From contig NZ_CP013293.1 of the NCBI RefSeq assembly GCF_001456155.1, positions 124,001 through 188,000 on the forward strand: DNA of 64,000 nt. The letters are read 5' to 3'. Positions 23,398 to 31,551 of this stretch are shown here, piece after piece (position 1 is the first letter of the stretch; each line of letters begins with the position of its first letter). The position numbers were made by a program, and so were the translations under genes. The DNA comes from Chryseobacterium sp. IHB B 17019 (lineage in GTDB: Bacteria > Bacteroidota > Bacteroidia > Flavobacteriales > Weeksellaceae). Below the pieces are notes generated by a model, which saw nothing but the letters and a program-made list of their open reading frames with translations, made no database searches and had not been told where the DNA came from.

Positions 23398-24558
23398 ATG
23401 GATAACCAATCTAATCAACCCATTGACCCGCTTCAGCCTATTGAGCCTCTTAAAACCTTTGAACCAGCCCAACCGAGCCAGCCGGCTCAGGGAACAGCTC
23501 CGGTTCTTGTGGATAGAGACGGAAATGTAAATCTAAACCAATTACAGGTAGAAGAGCGTCAGAAATATGAAGCGATGGCGAATGCTATCGACGAAACAAA
23601 CCCTGGATCTATCGTGAATTTCGGGGCAGACCTTCAGAAAACTTTGGCCAACCAGAGTGACAGTTTCTTAGGAAATGTAAGAAGATCAAATTCCGGTGAA
23701 GTAGGAGAATTGATTAATAATTTATTAGTCGAATTAAACTATGTGGACGTTGATGAAATCAACAACAAAAATCCTGTAAAAGGTTTTTTAAGCAGATTGC
23801 CTTTTATGAAGAAAATGATGACGCAGGTAGAAAATCTTTTCGCTAAATATGATAAAATCGTTAATAATATTGACCAGATTTCGCATAAAGTAAACGCAGG
23901 AATTATCACTTCTTCTAAAGATAATGCTGTTCTACAGACGATTTTTGACAGCAATATAAATTCCATCAAGCAAATTGAAGATCTTGTGATTGCAGGAAAT
24001 TTAAGAATGGAAAAAGCAGCTCAGGAATTGGCGGAAATGGAAACAAATCCTCAAAGCTATGCTGATTATCAGATTGCAGACAAGAGAGATTTCATTGCAA
24101 GGCTGGACAGGAGGTTGGCAGATCTTAAAGTCGTTCGTCTGATCATGATGCAGTCTCTTCCGCAGATCAGATTGGTGCAGAATAACAACGTTTCGATTGC
24201 TGAAAAAGCGCAGACGATTTTAACAACAACATTACCGGTTTGGAAAAACCAGCTTTCTCTGGCGGTTGCGATGCACAGACAGCAGCAGAATATTGAAATT
24301 CAGCAGAAAGTATCTTCTACAACAGAAGAAATTTTGAGAAAAAATGCAGAACGTTTGGGTCAGAATTCAAGAAATGTTGCCAAAGCGAACGAACAAACCA
24401 TTGTGTCTGCCGAAACATTGAGAGAAACAACAACTATGTTGATCAATACGTTGAATGAAGTAAAACAGATTCAAAAACAAGGCGCGGAAAACAGAAGAAA
24501 GCTGGATCAGGATCTTCAGACATTGGAACATGAATTAAAAGCAAATATCAGAAGTTAA
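23398..24558 (+). CDS. TelA/KlaA toxic anion resistance family protein
   Basis: A 386-residue protein. It opens with a low-complexity Pro/Gln-rich leader (about residues 1-35), followed by the long helical TelA core (NPGSIVNFGADLQKTLANQ; RLPFMKKMMTQVENLFAKYD; ADYQIADKRDFIARLDRRL; VWKNQLSLAVAMHRQQQN). It ends in coiled coil. The family is cytoplasmic and regularly encoded with TerD; it is thought to assist a membrane-associated ter complex. Mechanism unknown. It is within the same operon, with a 5-base gap to the preceding TerD gene. Confidence 0.92.
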   Translation: MDNQSNQPIDPLQPIEPLKTFEPAQPSQPAQGTAPVLVDRDGNVNLNQLQVEERQKYEAMANAIDETNPGSIVNFGADLQKTLANQSDSFLGNVRRSNSGEVGELINNLLVELNYVDVDEINNKNPVKGFLSRLPFMKKMMTQVENLFAKYDKIVNNIDQISHKVNAGIITSSKDNAVLQTIFDSNINSIKQIEDLVIAGNLRMEKAAQELAEMETNPQSYADYQIADKRDFIARLDRRLADLKVVRLIMMQSLPQIRLVQNNNVSIAEKAQTILTTTLPVWKNQLSLAVAMHRQQQNIEIQQKVSSTTEEILRKNAERLGQNSRNVAKANEQTIVSAETLRETTTMLINTLNEVKQIQKQGAENRRKLDQDLQTLEHELKANIRS

Positions 24559-24570
24559 TACAGTACAAAG

Positions 24571-25515
24571 GTGGATGATGAAGCTGTAAGCATACTATCT
24601 CAAAGTAAAAGAAGGTTAACAAAACTTAAGCTTCTTTCGAATTTTTTTGAAAATGTTGATATCATTTCGATTTACATCAAAACGGATATCATACACAAGC
24701 TTTTTGAAGAAAATAAGACTTTAGATTACAATAAATTAGAGCTTTTTCACCTTCAGTACACCGACAGTTTAATAGAATTGCTTACCAAGATAAAAAAGAA
24801 AAAGGAAAACGATCTATTAGCTGTTATTAACGAGATTAATATTAATAATCAATACATTGAGGCTTTCGAGGAAAGGAAAGTCGATAGTTTTGAAACGGAC
24901 AGGAAAATCTACAGCGGTATATTTTCCCAGCATTTGAGGAATCTGTATAAAGATCTTACGGAGGATAAATTTACCCTGAACTGGAATGATGTTTTGTATT
25001 TTCAAAAAAGATACGCCGCAGAATTCTACAGGACGGAAGCAGATGAAAGCAAATTAAAAGCGCATCCGGTTCCATCTTATCAGTATCAGGATTATTCGAT
25101 TGAAAGAAAATTGTTGGGTAAGCTGAATATACAGCAGTTTAAAGTTCGTTTTGTGTGTGGATATAGAATTGACAGGAATGAATATGAATTGTTTAAGATT
25201 TTTCAGTCTAATGAACATTTTATATTTAATGTTGAGGAAAAACGAATGTATTTAATTGATGATGAATTATCTTATTTAAATACTTCCGAAAATGAATCCA
25301 ATCAGATTTCGATCATCAATCAATTGAAAAGAAAGAATGAAGAGCTGGAAGAAACCATTCACGAGAGAAAACGGAAGCTGCCCGATGATGTAGAAGCTGT
25401 TTTAAAAGACTATCTTCGAAACCTGGAAAGTATTGATATAATGAGTAAAATATTCGATGTCAATGAGGAAACAAATATCCTCCGCGCGATGTTGAATTTA
25501 AATTTAAATAATTAA
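24571..25515 (+). CDS. Uncharacterised protein embedded in the ter cluster
   Basis: A 314-residue cytoplasmic, highly charged protein with no recognisable domain. The N-terminal 130 residues are predicted helical (KRRLTKLKLLSNFFENVDII; KIKKKKENDLLAVINEI), the middle is beta-prone with aromatic residues (RFVCGYRIDRNEYELFKIF), and a coiled coil lies near 245-275 (IINQLKRKNEELEETIHERK). The start is GTG at 24571; the nearby ATG triplets are out of frame. Its position between TelA and the second TerD, in an operon, implies a role in the ter complex. Confidence 0.7.
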   Translation: MDDEAVSILSQSKRRLTKLKLLSNFFENVDIISIYIKTDIIHKLFEENKTLDYNKLELFHLQYTDSLIELLTKIKKKKENDLLAVINEININNQYIEAFEERKVDSFETDRKIYSGIFSQHLRNLYKDLTEDKFTLNWNDVLYFQKRYAAEFYRTEADESKLKAHPVPSYQYQDYSIERKLLGKLNIQQFKVRFVCGYRIDRNEYELFKIFQSNEHFIFNVEEKRMYLIDDELSYLNTSENESNQISIINQLKRKNEELEETIHERKRKLPDDVEAVLKDYLRNLESIDIMSKIFDVNEETNILRAMLNLNLNN

Positions 25516-25543
25516 CGAAATATATAACAATAAACATAAAAAG

Positions 25544-26155
25544 ATGGCTATTAATTTACAGAAAGGTCAAAGAATTAACCTTACGAAGGAAAACGGGACA
25601 GCTCTTACACAGGCTTGTGTGGGAATCAACTGGGGAGCAATCGAGAAAAAAGGTTTTTTCGGTGGAGTTACGAGGGAAGCGGTGGATTTGGATGGAAGCT
25701 GTATTTTATATGATTCCAACAAGAATGCGACTGAAATCATTTATTTTGGAAACCTTAAATCTAAAAACGGTTCTGTAAGACACAGCGGCGATGATTTAAC
25801 AGGTGATGTGAATGGTGACGACGGTCTTGATAACGAAGTAATCACAGTGGATTTCAGCAATCTTGAACCCAGTGTAGAACACGTTGCTTTGGTTTTGAAT
25901 AGCTATAAAGGCCAGGATTTTGGGACAATTCCTTTTGCATCGATCAGAATCTATGAAGGAACTCCAACGAATGTAAGAGAAGTTTTTGCAAAGTACGACA
26001 TTGCAAACGACGCATCTTTCAAAGGCCATGTTGCGATGGTAATGGGAGTTTTCTACAAGAGAAACAACGAGTGGAAATTCAACGCAATTGGTGACCCTAC
26101 AAAAGACAAAAAATTACAGGAAACAATTGAAACTGTAAAAAATAATTATTTATAA
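25544..26155 (+). CDS. TerD-family stress protein (second copy)
   Basis: A 203-residue protein. It shares the MAINLQKGQR opening with the first TerD and keeps the core (ACVGINWGAIEKKG, VDLDGSCILYD, HSGDDLTGDVNGDDGLDNE, IPFASIRIYEG). An insertion around residues 30-45 and different loop spacing suggest a TerX/TerZ-like subtype. The acidic calcium-site loop is retained. Two divergent TerD paralogues in one cluster are usual and may assemble together. Confidence 0.93.
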   Translation: MAINLQKGQRINLTKENGTALTQACVGINWGAIEKKGFFGGVTREAVDLDGSCILYDSNKNATEIIYFGNLKSKNGSVRHSGDDLTGDVNGDDGLDNEVITVDFSNLEPSVEHVALVLNSYKGQDFGTIPFASIRIYEGTPTNVREVFAKYDIANDASFKGHVAMVMGVFYKRNNEWKFNAIGDPTKDKKLQETIETVKNNYL

Positions 26156-26284
26156 ATCGAATATCAATAAGTGCAGGCTTTAGCCAAAACTTATTACCGT
26201 ATTGGATTTTAAAAATATAAATTAAACCGGCAATAATTGTACATCGTGCAGCTATTGCTTTATCATATAATAACACATACAAAA

Positions 26285-27334
26285 GTGGGACAAAATACTA
26301 GTATTTTAGATCTTCATCCAGGGTTGGTTTGGGGATTTGCGATAACGGTCGTTATCATGTTGCTCCTGGATTTAGGGGTTTTTAACAAAAAAAGTCATGA
26401 AGTTTCTTCCAAAGAAGCTACTATCTGGTCAATTGTCTGGATCTCGCTGTCAATGGTTTTTTCGGGCGTCGTGTATTGGGTTTACAATTCAGACTTAGGC
26501 CCGGACAGTCATGCGATTGCGGTGGAAAAATTCACGCAGTACCAGGCAGCTTACTGGATTGAGAAGGCGCTCTCGGTGGATAATTTATTTGTATTTATCC
26601 TCGTTTTTGGCTTCTTTAAAGTTCCTAAGCATCTGCATCACAAGGTTCTTTTCTGGGGAATTATTGGAGCGTTGGTTTTCAGGGCGATCTTTATTTTTGC
26701 GGGAGTTGGGCTTATCAACCTTACTTATCTTCCTGAAATGAACGTTTTCGGACACCCGGTTAAAATCAATATCGTAATGACTCTCTTTGGATTATTCCTT
26801 GTCTATGCCGGAATTAAATCCTGGGGTGAAGGTGAAGAAGATGATAATGAAGACTTTGGTGATACACCCGGAGCAAAGCTTGTAAAAAGATTCTGGAAAG
26901 TTTCGGATAATTATGATGGTGATAAGTTTTTCACTATCCAGAACGGAATCAAAATGGCAACACCACTATTGGTTGTGGTTGCTGTAATTGAGTTTACAGA
27001 CGTACTTTTCGCGGTAGACTCCATTCCTGCGATCTTTGCGATTTCAAATGACCCGTTTATCCTTTATACATCGAATATTTTCGCGATTTTAGGGCTTAGA
27101 TCATTGTACTTCTTACTTGCAAATTTCATTCACATGTTCAGCAAGCTTCCTTATGGTTTGGCAATTATCCTTGCTTTTATTGGAGTTAAAATGTTAATTG
27201 CACCGTGGATCCATATTCCATCGCCTATTTCATTAGGAATTGTGGGAGGAGTATTGGTAATTTCGGTTCTTTTATCTGTGATGTTCCCGGAAAAAGTAAC
27301 CGGCGATAATGAAAAAGATAAAATAGAAGATTAA
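26285..27334 (+). CDS. TerC-family integral membrane protein
   Basis: About 349 residues with 7-9 membrane helices; TerC motifs include AAYWIEKALSVDNLFVFILV and VIEFTDVLFAVDSIPAIFA, which carry the conserved acidic residues. TerC/Alx proteins are inner-membrane proteins linked to metal (notably Mn2+) export and the ter complex. The start is uncertain: a GTG at 26285 puts the first helix at the usual distance; a TTG at 26237 would add 16 residues. No ATG is available. It lies 80-130 bases after the second TerD and ends at a terminator, so it may have its own promoter. Confidence 0.92.
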   Translation: MGQNTSILDLHPGLVWGFAITVVIMLLLDLGVFNKKSHEVSSKEATIWSIVWISLSMVFSGVVYWVYNSDLGPDSHAIAVEKFTQYQAAYWIEKALSVDNLFVFILVFGFFKVPKHLHHKVLFWGIIGALVFRAIFIFAGVGLINLTYLPEMNVFGHPVKINIVMTLFGLFLVYAGIKSWGEGEEDDNEDFGDTPGAKLVKRFWKVSDNYDGDKFFTIQNGIKMATPLLVVVAVIEFTDVLFAVDSIPAIFAISNDPFILYTSNIFAILGLRSLYFLLANFIHMFSKLPYGLAIILAFIGVKMLIAPWIHIPSPISLGIVGGVLVISVLLSVMFPEKVTGDNEKDKIED

Positions 27335-27348
27335 ATCAAAAATAAACA

Positions 27349-27378
27349 GAAAGGCTTTACAATTGTAGAGCCTTTTTT
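27349..27378 (+). terminator. Terminator of the ter cluster
   Basis: AAAGGCT/AGCCTTT stem with inner TACAATTGTA pairing, then six T. Confidence 0.85.
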
Positions 27379-27437
27379 ATTTAAAATTAAAAGTTCACAT
27401 GACTCATAACTCATAATTAATAACTCATAACTCAACT

Positions 27438-28436
27438 TTACCTGTATTTCAAAAGCTTATTGATTTTAAGCCTTGTCTGCATCGAAACCTTATACGCTTC
27501 ATCACGCAGTTTCTGGATTTTTCCTACAGGCTGAAAGAAAGGTTTACTGTCGAAAGGATTAAATGAAAGCAGTTCGTTTTCACAGGCATTTGGGTTCAAA
27601 AGGGAATTTTTTTCAATCTTTATTTCACCAATTTTAAGATATGGAGAATTTTTCCATTCAACATTCAGCTGATTGATTGGCTGATTTTTTTCATCATAAC
27701 AAATTTGTATTAAAACATCTGCAGTAAAATCATTATTTTGTAAATAATTTTCAAGAGCATCCTTTACCTTTAATTTCTTTCCAAAATTTCTGTCAACAGA
27801 GTTTGGCTTAAGTTTAATTTTTATCATAAAATCCCCAAGACGGTAAACTCCAACTGAATGATAATTAAATGATAAAATAAAATCGTTTCTTTTTCTCCAA
27901 AGCTTAAAAATATTCTTTAAAAAAGATCCTGTAAAAGTGGAAGGAATAACTTTTATAATCTGAAGCATCAACGAAAATGAGCTCCATTTTTTTACAAAAA
28001 ACCTATTAACGGAAGTAAATAACTTCAGGAAAGTACTCACAGAATTTATCGGGAATAATGGAAAATTAACCAATGGAAAGTTGGCGATCAGATCTCCGTT
28101 TTCATCTTTTATTTTCACTGCAAAACCATAAGCGGGAATATCTTTTTTGCCTCTGTTGATTTTAAGATGTGCATTAGAAAACCGGATAATCAAATCATAT
28201 TTTTCTTTATCAAAAAACGGCTGCAGCTCTTCCGGAACTTTCTTATCGATTAAAAATTCACCCTTTGAAACGGCATATGTTTTTGCGTGAGCATTTCGGG
28301 TTGCATAATTCACATCACTCACGGAAGGCGACTGTTCAACAAAATCGGCAATACTTTTTTTGTTGATTTCAAGGAGTTCTTTTTCCTCATCGGTCAGCGC
28401 ATCAAATTTCTTATTATATTTTAGTGGACTTGGCAT
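27438..28436 (-). CDS. Catalase-like family protein
   Basis: A 332-residue protein resembling the catalase-related fold: HAKTYAVSKGEFLI holds the counterpart of the distal His region, followed by YDLIIRFSNAHLK, DIPAYGFAVKIKDENG and NFPLVNFPLFPI. I cannot see the classical proximal haem motif (R-x-x-x-Y-x-D), and the protein is shorter than true catalases (about 480 residues), so it fits the SrpA/catalase-related peroxidase branch better. Haem binding and activity are uncertain. It is convergent with the ter cluster and has no operon partner. Confidence 0.75.
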   Translation of the reverse strand: MPSPLKYNKKFDALTDEEKELLEINKKSIADFVEQSPSVSDVNYATRNAHAKTYAVSKGEFLIDKKVPEELQPFFDKEKYDLIIRFSNAHLKINRGKKDIPAYGFAVKIKDENGDLIANFPLVNFPLFPINSVSTFLKLFTSVNRFFVKKWSSFSLMLQIIKVIPSTFTGSFLKNIFKLWRKRNDFILSFNYHSVGVYRLGDFMIKIKLKPNSVDRNFGKKLKVKDALENYLQNNDFTADVLIQICYDEKNQPINQLNVEWKNSPYLKIGEIKIEKNSLLNPNACENELLSFNPFDSKPFFQPVGKIQKLRDEAYKVSMQTRLKINKLLKYR

Positions 28437-28630
28437 TTAATTTTTAAATTCAATTATAACGCCAAGTTTCCGAATTGCTATTAATTTAATATTAATGATA
28501 TTTGAACTTTTTAAAAGATGGAAGTTGGAAGTCAGAAGTTTGCAAGTTTAATGTGTTAAAAATAAAATATTTAAATAATTTAACCGGTTCTCTTTTATCT
28601 CCCAGCCTCCATCTTCCCGCCCAAAAATCC

Positions 28631-28638
28631 TATCTTTG
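28631..28638 (+). promoter_or_regulatory. -7 box of the FKBP gene
   Basis: TATCTTTG, 14 bases before the ATG at 28653; exact consensus match. Confidence 0.6.
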
Positions 28639-28652
28639 TAAAAAATATAATT

Positions 28653-29087
28653 ATGGGAGTAGCAGATATGTTATTTAAACGTAAAAAAGAATTGGCAGAA
28701 AAAAACCTGAATGACGGTAAAGAATATATGGAAGAATATGGCAAAAGAGAAAGTGTGGTTACTTTGCCGAGCGGTTTGCAATACGAAATCATCACGGAAG
28801 GCAACGGTGAAAAGCCGGGACCAAAATCTACCGTAAAATGCCATTATCACGGAACTACAATTTCGGGAAAAGTTTTTGACAGCTCCGTAAAAAGAGGAAC
28901 ACCTGCATCTTTCCCTCTGAACAGGGTAATTGCAGGATGGACAGAAGCTCTTCAGCTAATGCCTGTAGGCAGCAAATGGAGATTAATTATCCCTCCGCAT
29001 CTGGCTTACGGCGATCAACAAATCAGCAAAGAAATCGGACCAAACAGTACGCTTGTTTTCGAAGTGGAATTGTTGGAAATAAAATAA
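28653..29087 (+). CDS. FKBP-type peptidyl-prolyl cis-trans isomerase
   Basis: A 144-residue cytoplasmic protein with a short N-terminal helix followed by one FKBP domain (about 38-143): VTLPSGLQYEIITEGNGEKP, GKVFDSSVKRGTPASFPLN, VIAGWTEALQLMPVGSKWRL, IPPHLAYGD. Active-site residues of the family (Y, F, D, W, Y in these motifs) are visible. It has no signal peptide, so it acts in the cytoplasm as a folding helper (FkpA/FklB type, short form). Confidence 0.93.
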   Translation: MGVADMLFKRKKELAEKNLNDGKEYMEEYGKRESVVTLPSGLQYEIITEGNGEKPGPKSTVKCHYHGTTISGKVFDSSVKRGTPASFPLNRVIAGWTEALQLMPVGSKWRLIIPPHLAYGDQQISKEIGPNSTLVFEVELLEIK

Positions 29088-29107
29088 GAATAACTTAAAA
29101 CAGTTTA

Positions 29108-29139
29108 AAATTTACTCGGCATCGGGTAAATTTTTTAAA
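29108..29139 (+). terminator. Terminator of the FKBP gene
   Basis: AAATTTAC pairs with GTAAATTT and is followed by a T-run. Confidence 0.7.
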
Positions 29140-29142
29140 TTT

Positions 29143-29167
29143 AATTGTAATTATTTTTGTTACATTT
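29143..29167. promoter_or_regulatory. Putative Rrf2 operator 1
   Basis: A 25-bp sequence with half-sites TTGTAAT and TTACATTT. It recurs in inverse orientation at 29624-29648 with 23 of 25 bases identical. It covers the -33 region (TTTG, 29156-29159) of the Rrf2 promoter, whose -7 box TATCTTTG is at 29178-29185 (18-base spacer). Binding here would block transcription, consistent with autorepression. Confidence 0.65.
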
Positions 29168-29177
29168 AAAAATTTGT

Positions 29178-29185
29178 TATCTTTG
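29178..29185 (+). promoter_or_regulatory. -7 box of the Rrf2 gene
   Basis: TATCTTTG with a TTTG -33 element 18 bases upstream, giving a complete Bacteroidota promoter 13-20 bases before ATG 29198. Confidence 0.7.
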
Positions 29186-29197
29186 CAACATAATAAG

Positions 29198-29608
29198 ATG
29201 AACAACACAAGATTTGCTACGGCAATACATATCATGACCCTATTGGCACAAAGTCCCCATGAATGGCTGACTTCCGAATGGATTGCAGGTAGTATTAACG
29301 TAAATCCCGTGATTGTCCGTAAAGAAATGAGTGTTCTAAAACAAGCGGGTCTTATTATAAGCAGACAAGGAAAGGAAGGAGGATGCCAATTGGCGAAAAA
29401 TGCTGATGTAATAAGTATTTCGGATATTTATTTAGCAATAAAAAACACAGAAGTTTTAGGAAAAAAAAATAATAACCCAAATCCAGCTTGTAGCGTTGGG
29501 AAAGAGATCAACAATCATCTAAATACATTATTTTCTGAAACAGATAAGTTGGTTTTAAAGTTTTTAAGTAATAAATCATTGAAAGAATTCAGTGATCAGT
29601 TCAAATAA
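29198..29608 (+). CDS. Rrf2-family transcriptional regulator
   Basis: About 136 residues starting at ATG 29198 (MNNTRFATAIHIM); a TTG frame opening upstream would overlap the promoter and is rejected. Winged-helix N-terminus: EWLTSEWIAGSINVNPVIVR, KEMSVLKQAGLIISRQGKEG. Only one Cys (PNPACSVG) is present, so an iron-sulfur cluster as in IscR/NsrR is unlikely; it fits the YwnA-like thiol or redox-responsive branch. A 25-bp dyad in its promoter is repeated in the promoter of the next gene, implying control of itself and the 29666 oxidoreductase. Confidence 0.9.
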   Translation: MNNTRFATAIHIMTLLAQSPHEWLTSEWIAGSINVNPVIVRKEMSVLKQAGLIISRQGKEGGCQLAKNADVISISDIYLAIKNTEVLGKKNNNPNPACSVGKEINNHLNTLFSETDKLVLKFLSNKSLKEFSDQFK

Positions 29609-29623
29609 AATTTTTTTAATCAT

Positions 29624-29648
29624 AAATGTAACAAATATTATTACAATT
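29624..29648. promoter_or_regulatory. Putative Rrf2 operator 2
   Basis: Inverse-oriented copy of the 29143-29167 sequence (23/25). It contains the dyad TGTAA...TTACA and lies 17 bases upstream of the oxidoreductase ATG. Confidence 0.65.
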
Positions 29649-29665
29649 AATTTAAATAAAAAAAT

Positions 29666-30316
29666 ATGAAAAAAGTAGCAGTAATCGGTGCGACAGGATT
29701 TGTGGGAACAGAGGTAGTAAATGAATTATTAAACAGGGGCTATGAAGTGGAAGCGATCGTAAGGGATGCCTCAAAAGTTCAACAGAAAGACAAAGTAACG
29801 GCAAAAAGTGTTGATGTAAACAATATTGATGAATTGGCTGGTGCTTTACAGGGAACTGATGCCGTAATCAGTGCATTCAATGCAGGCTGGACAAATCCGA
29901 ATTTGTATGAAGATTTCTTAAATGGTTCTATTAATATTGAGAAAGCAGTTGAGAAATCGGGTGTTAAAAGATTGATTACCGTTGGAGGAGCGGGAAGTCT
30001 TTACATCGACGGAAATCAATTGGTAGATTCCCCGGAATTCCCTGCAGAATACAAGCCCGGAGCAACAGCAGCAAGGGATTATCTGAATAAAATTAAAGAG
30101 AATAAAACCTTAGACTGGACTTTTTTCAGTCCCGCCATCGAAATGAATGCCGGAAATCCCGGCGAAAGAACCGGAAAATACAGAACAGCTCTGGAAAGTC
30201 CCGTGTTTGATGATAATGGAAGAAGTGTACTTTCTGTAGAAGATGTTGCAGTGGCTCTGGTAGATGAATTGGAGCAAAATAATCATATTCGCCAGCGTTT
30301 TACCGCGGCTTACTAA
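29666..30316 (+). CDS. NAD(P)-binding oxidoreductase (NmrA/SDR-like)
   Basis: A 216-residue Rossmann-fold protein: VAVIGATGFVGTEVVNELLN carries the GxTGxxG cofactor loop, AVISAFNAGW follows strand 4, and RLITVGGAGSLYIDG is at the active-site region. It matches the NAD(P)H-binding flavin reductase-like/NmrA-like group (BLVRB type) rather than classical SDRs, since no YxxxK is seen. It is probably repressed by the Rrf2 protein upstream through the shared operator, as often found for Rrf2-oxidoreductase pairs responding to reactive electrophiles. Confidence 0.88.
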   Translation: MKKVAVIGATGFVGTEVVNELLNRGYEVEAIVRDASKVQQKDKVTAKSVDVNNIDELAGALQGTDAVISAFNAGWTNPNLYEDFLNGSINIEKAVEKSGVKRLITVGGAGSLYIDGNQLVDSPEFPAEYKPGATAARDYLNKIKENKTLDWTFFSPAIEMNAGNPGERTGKYRTALESPVFDDNGRSVLSVEDVAVALVDELEQNNHIRQRFTAAY

Positions 30317-30366
30317 TTTCAAGATATTTAAAAAGTTTCGGCGGCACCAAAGGTGCCGCCGAAACT
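30296..30366 (+). repeat. Direct repeat copy 1 with terminator hairpin
   Basis: From CGTTTTACCGCGG at the 3' end of the oxidoreductase gene through the strong hairpin AGTTTCGGCGGCACC/GGTGCCGCCGAAACT (15 bp, 30334-30366). The whole block recurs at 31459-31531 with a few changes, so the gene end and its terminator were duplicated together. Confidence 0.8.
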
Positions 30367-30376
30367 GAAATCAAAC

Positions 30377-30425
30377 GAAAGTCCCTGAATAAGTTTTATG
30401 TAATGACGACTTTTTCAGGGGCTTT
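30377..30425. repeat. Inverted repeat
   Basis: GAAAG-CCCTGAA is answered by TTCAGGG-CTTTC after about 25 bases; a second hairpin directly after the terminator. Confidence 0.55.
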
Positions 30426-30541
30426 CTGGTGATACGGATAACATTTTTTGATATAAAATAGATTATGACAGCTAAAATTCACGAAAAATATGATTTGTAA
30501 CAAATTAAGCTTAAGGGCTACTCATTATCAAAATACAAAAA

Positions 30542-31399
30542 ATGAAAATAAAGTTTTCCATACTATTGATGTGTTTGATGATTTTTGCCAATGCGCAGAC
30601 AGTTGATAAAAATGTAAACCGTTTCTTTTATAAACATACATTTAAGCCTAAGAAAGATTCAGCAACTTTAGATTCGGCAATTGCTATTCTGGATATTAAT
30701 GAGAAAAAGTCGATTTATAAAGATTATACCTTTTCCTTAGTAAAAGAAGATACAATTCTGCAATCAGAGCTGAAAAAAATAGAGAGAACAAAAGAATTTC
30801 CAGATTTTGCAAAAATTATAAAGAAGCCTAAATTCACCTATGAAATTGTAAAAATTTATCCTCAGATGAAACAACAGTTTATAGATGATATAAGCATGGA
30901 GGGACAATATGGTTATGAAAGTAATTTGAAATTTAAGTGGGATATTTTACCTGAAAATGAGGTAATAGGCGAATACAAAGTCCAAAAGGCAACTACAGAA
31001 TTCGGAGGTAGAAAATGGGTAGCTTGGTTTAGTAAAGATATACCTTTTCAAGATGGACCTTATAAGTTTTGCGGACTTCCTGGTTTGATAGTGAAGATAG
31101 AAGATTCAGAAAAAAACTATGCATGGACATTAATGGGGAATAAAAAAGTTGAAGATGAATGGAGAAAACAAAGTCCAGTTAAAATAGTGACAAAAGAGCG
31201 TTTTGATAAAGCACAAAATGAATTTAAAGCTAATCCTCTCAAAGAACAGATGGCAGAAATTCAACAAGTACCTTCTGAATTATTAAATACGATGAAGATG
31301 CCGGGATCTAACAGTACAATAGGGGAATATCTTAAAAAACAGGAAAACTTTGTTAAGGAAATCTATAATAGAATTGATAATCCGATTGAAAAACAATAA
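30542..31399 (+). CDS. GLPGLI family protein
   Basis: A 285-residue protein with signal peptide (FSILLMCLMIFANAQ) and the diagnostic motif FCGLPGLIVKIEDS (about residue 178) preceded by the conserved WVAWFSKDIPFQDGPYKF. GLPGLI proteins are Bacteroidota periplasmic or outer-membrane-associated proteins of unknown function. The gene is bracketed by two copies of a 71-73-bp block derived from the end of the preceding gene, which suggests it arrived as an inserted or duplicated segment. Confidence 0.93.
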   Translation: MKIKFSILLMCLMIFANAQTVDKNVNRFFYKHTFKPKKDSATLDSAIAILDINEKKSIYKDYTFSLVKEDTILQSELKKIERTKEFPDFAKIIKKPKFTYEIVKIYPQMKQQFIDDISMEGQYGYESNLKFKWDILPENEVIGEYKVQKATTEFGGRKWVAWFSKDIPFQDGPYKFCGLPGLIVKIEDSEKNYAWTLMGNKKVEDEWRKQSPVKIVTKERFDKAQNEFKANPLKEQMAEIQQVPSELLNTMKMPGSNSTIGEYLKKQENFVKEIYNRIDNPIEKQ

Positions 31400-31458
31400 G
31401 TAAAGACGTAAACTATTTTTCTTACTATCATTTATCAGCATTTCTAACAGGCTTTCTA

Positions 31459-31531
31459 CGTTTTACCGCGGTCTATTAATTTCTAAAGATATTTAAAAAG
31501 TTTCGGCGGCACCAAAGGTGCCGCCGAAACT
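31459..31531 (+). repeat. Direct repeat copy 2 with terminator hairpin
   Basis: Second copy of the 30296-30366 block, including a stretch matching the last codons of the oxidoreductase gene (CGTTTTACCGCGG, then TATTAA) although no such gene is here. It contains the same 15-bp hairpin and serves as the terminator for the GLPGLI gene. Confidence 0.8.
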
Positions 31532-31551
31532 TCTATATCAATTTAATTCTT

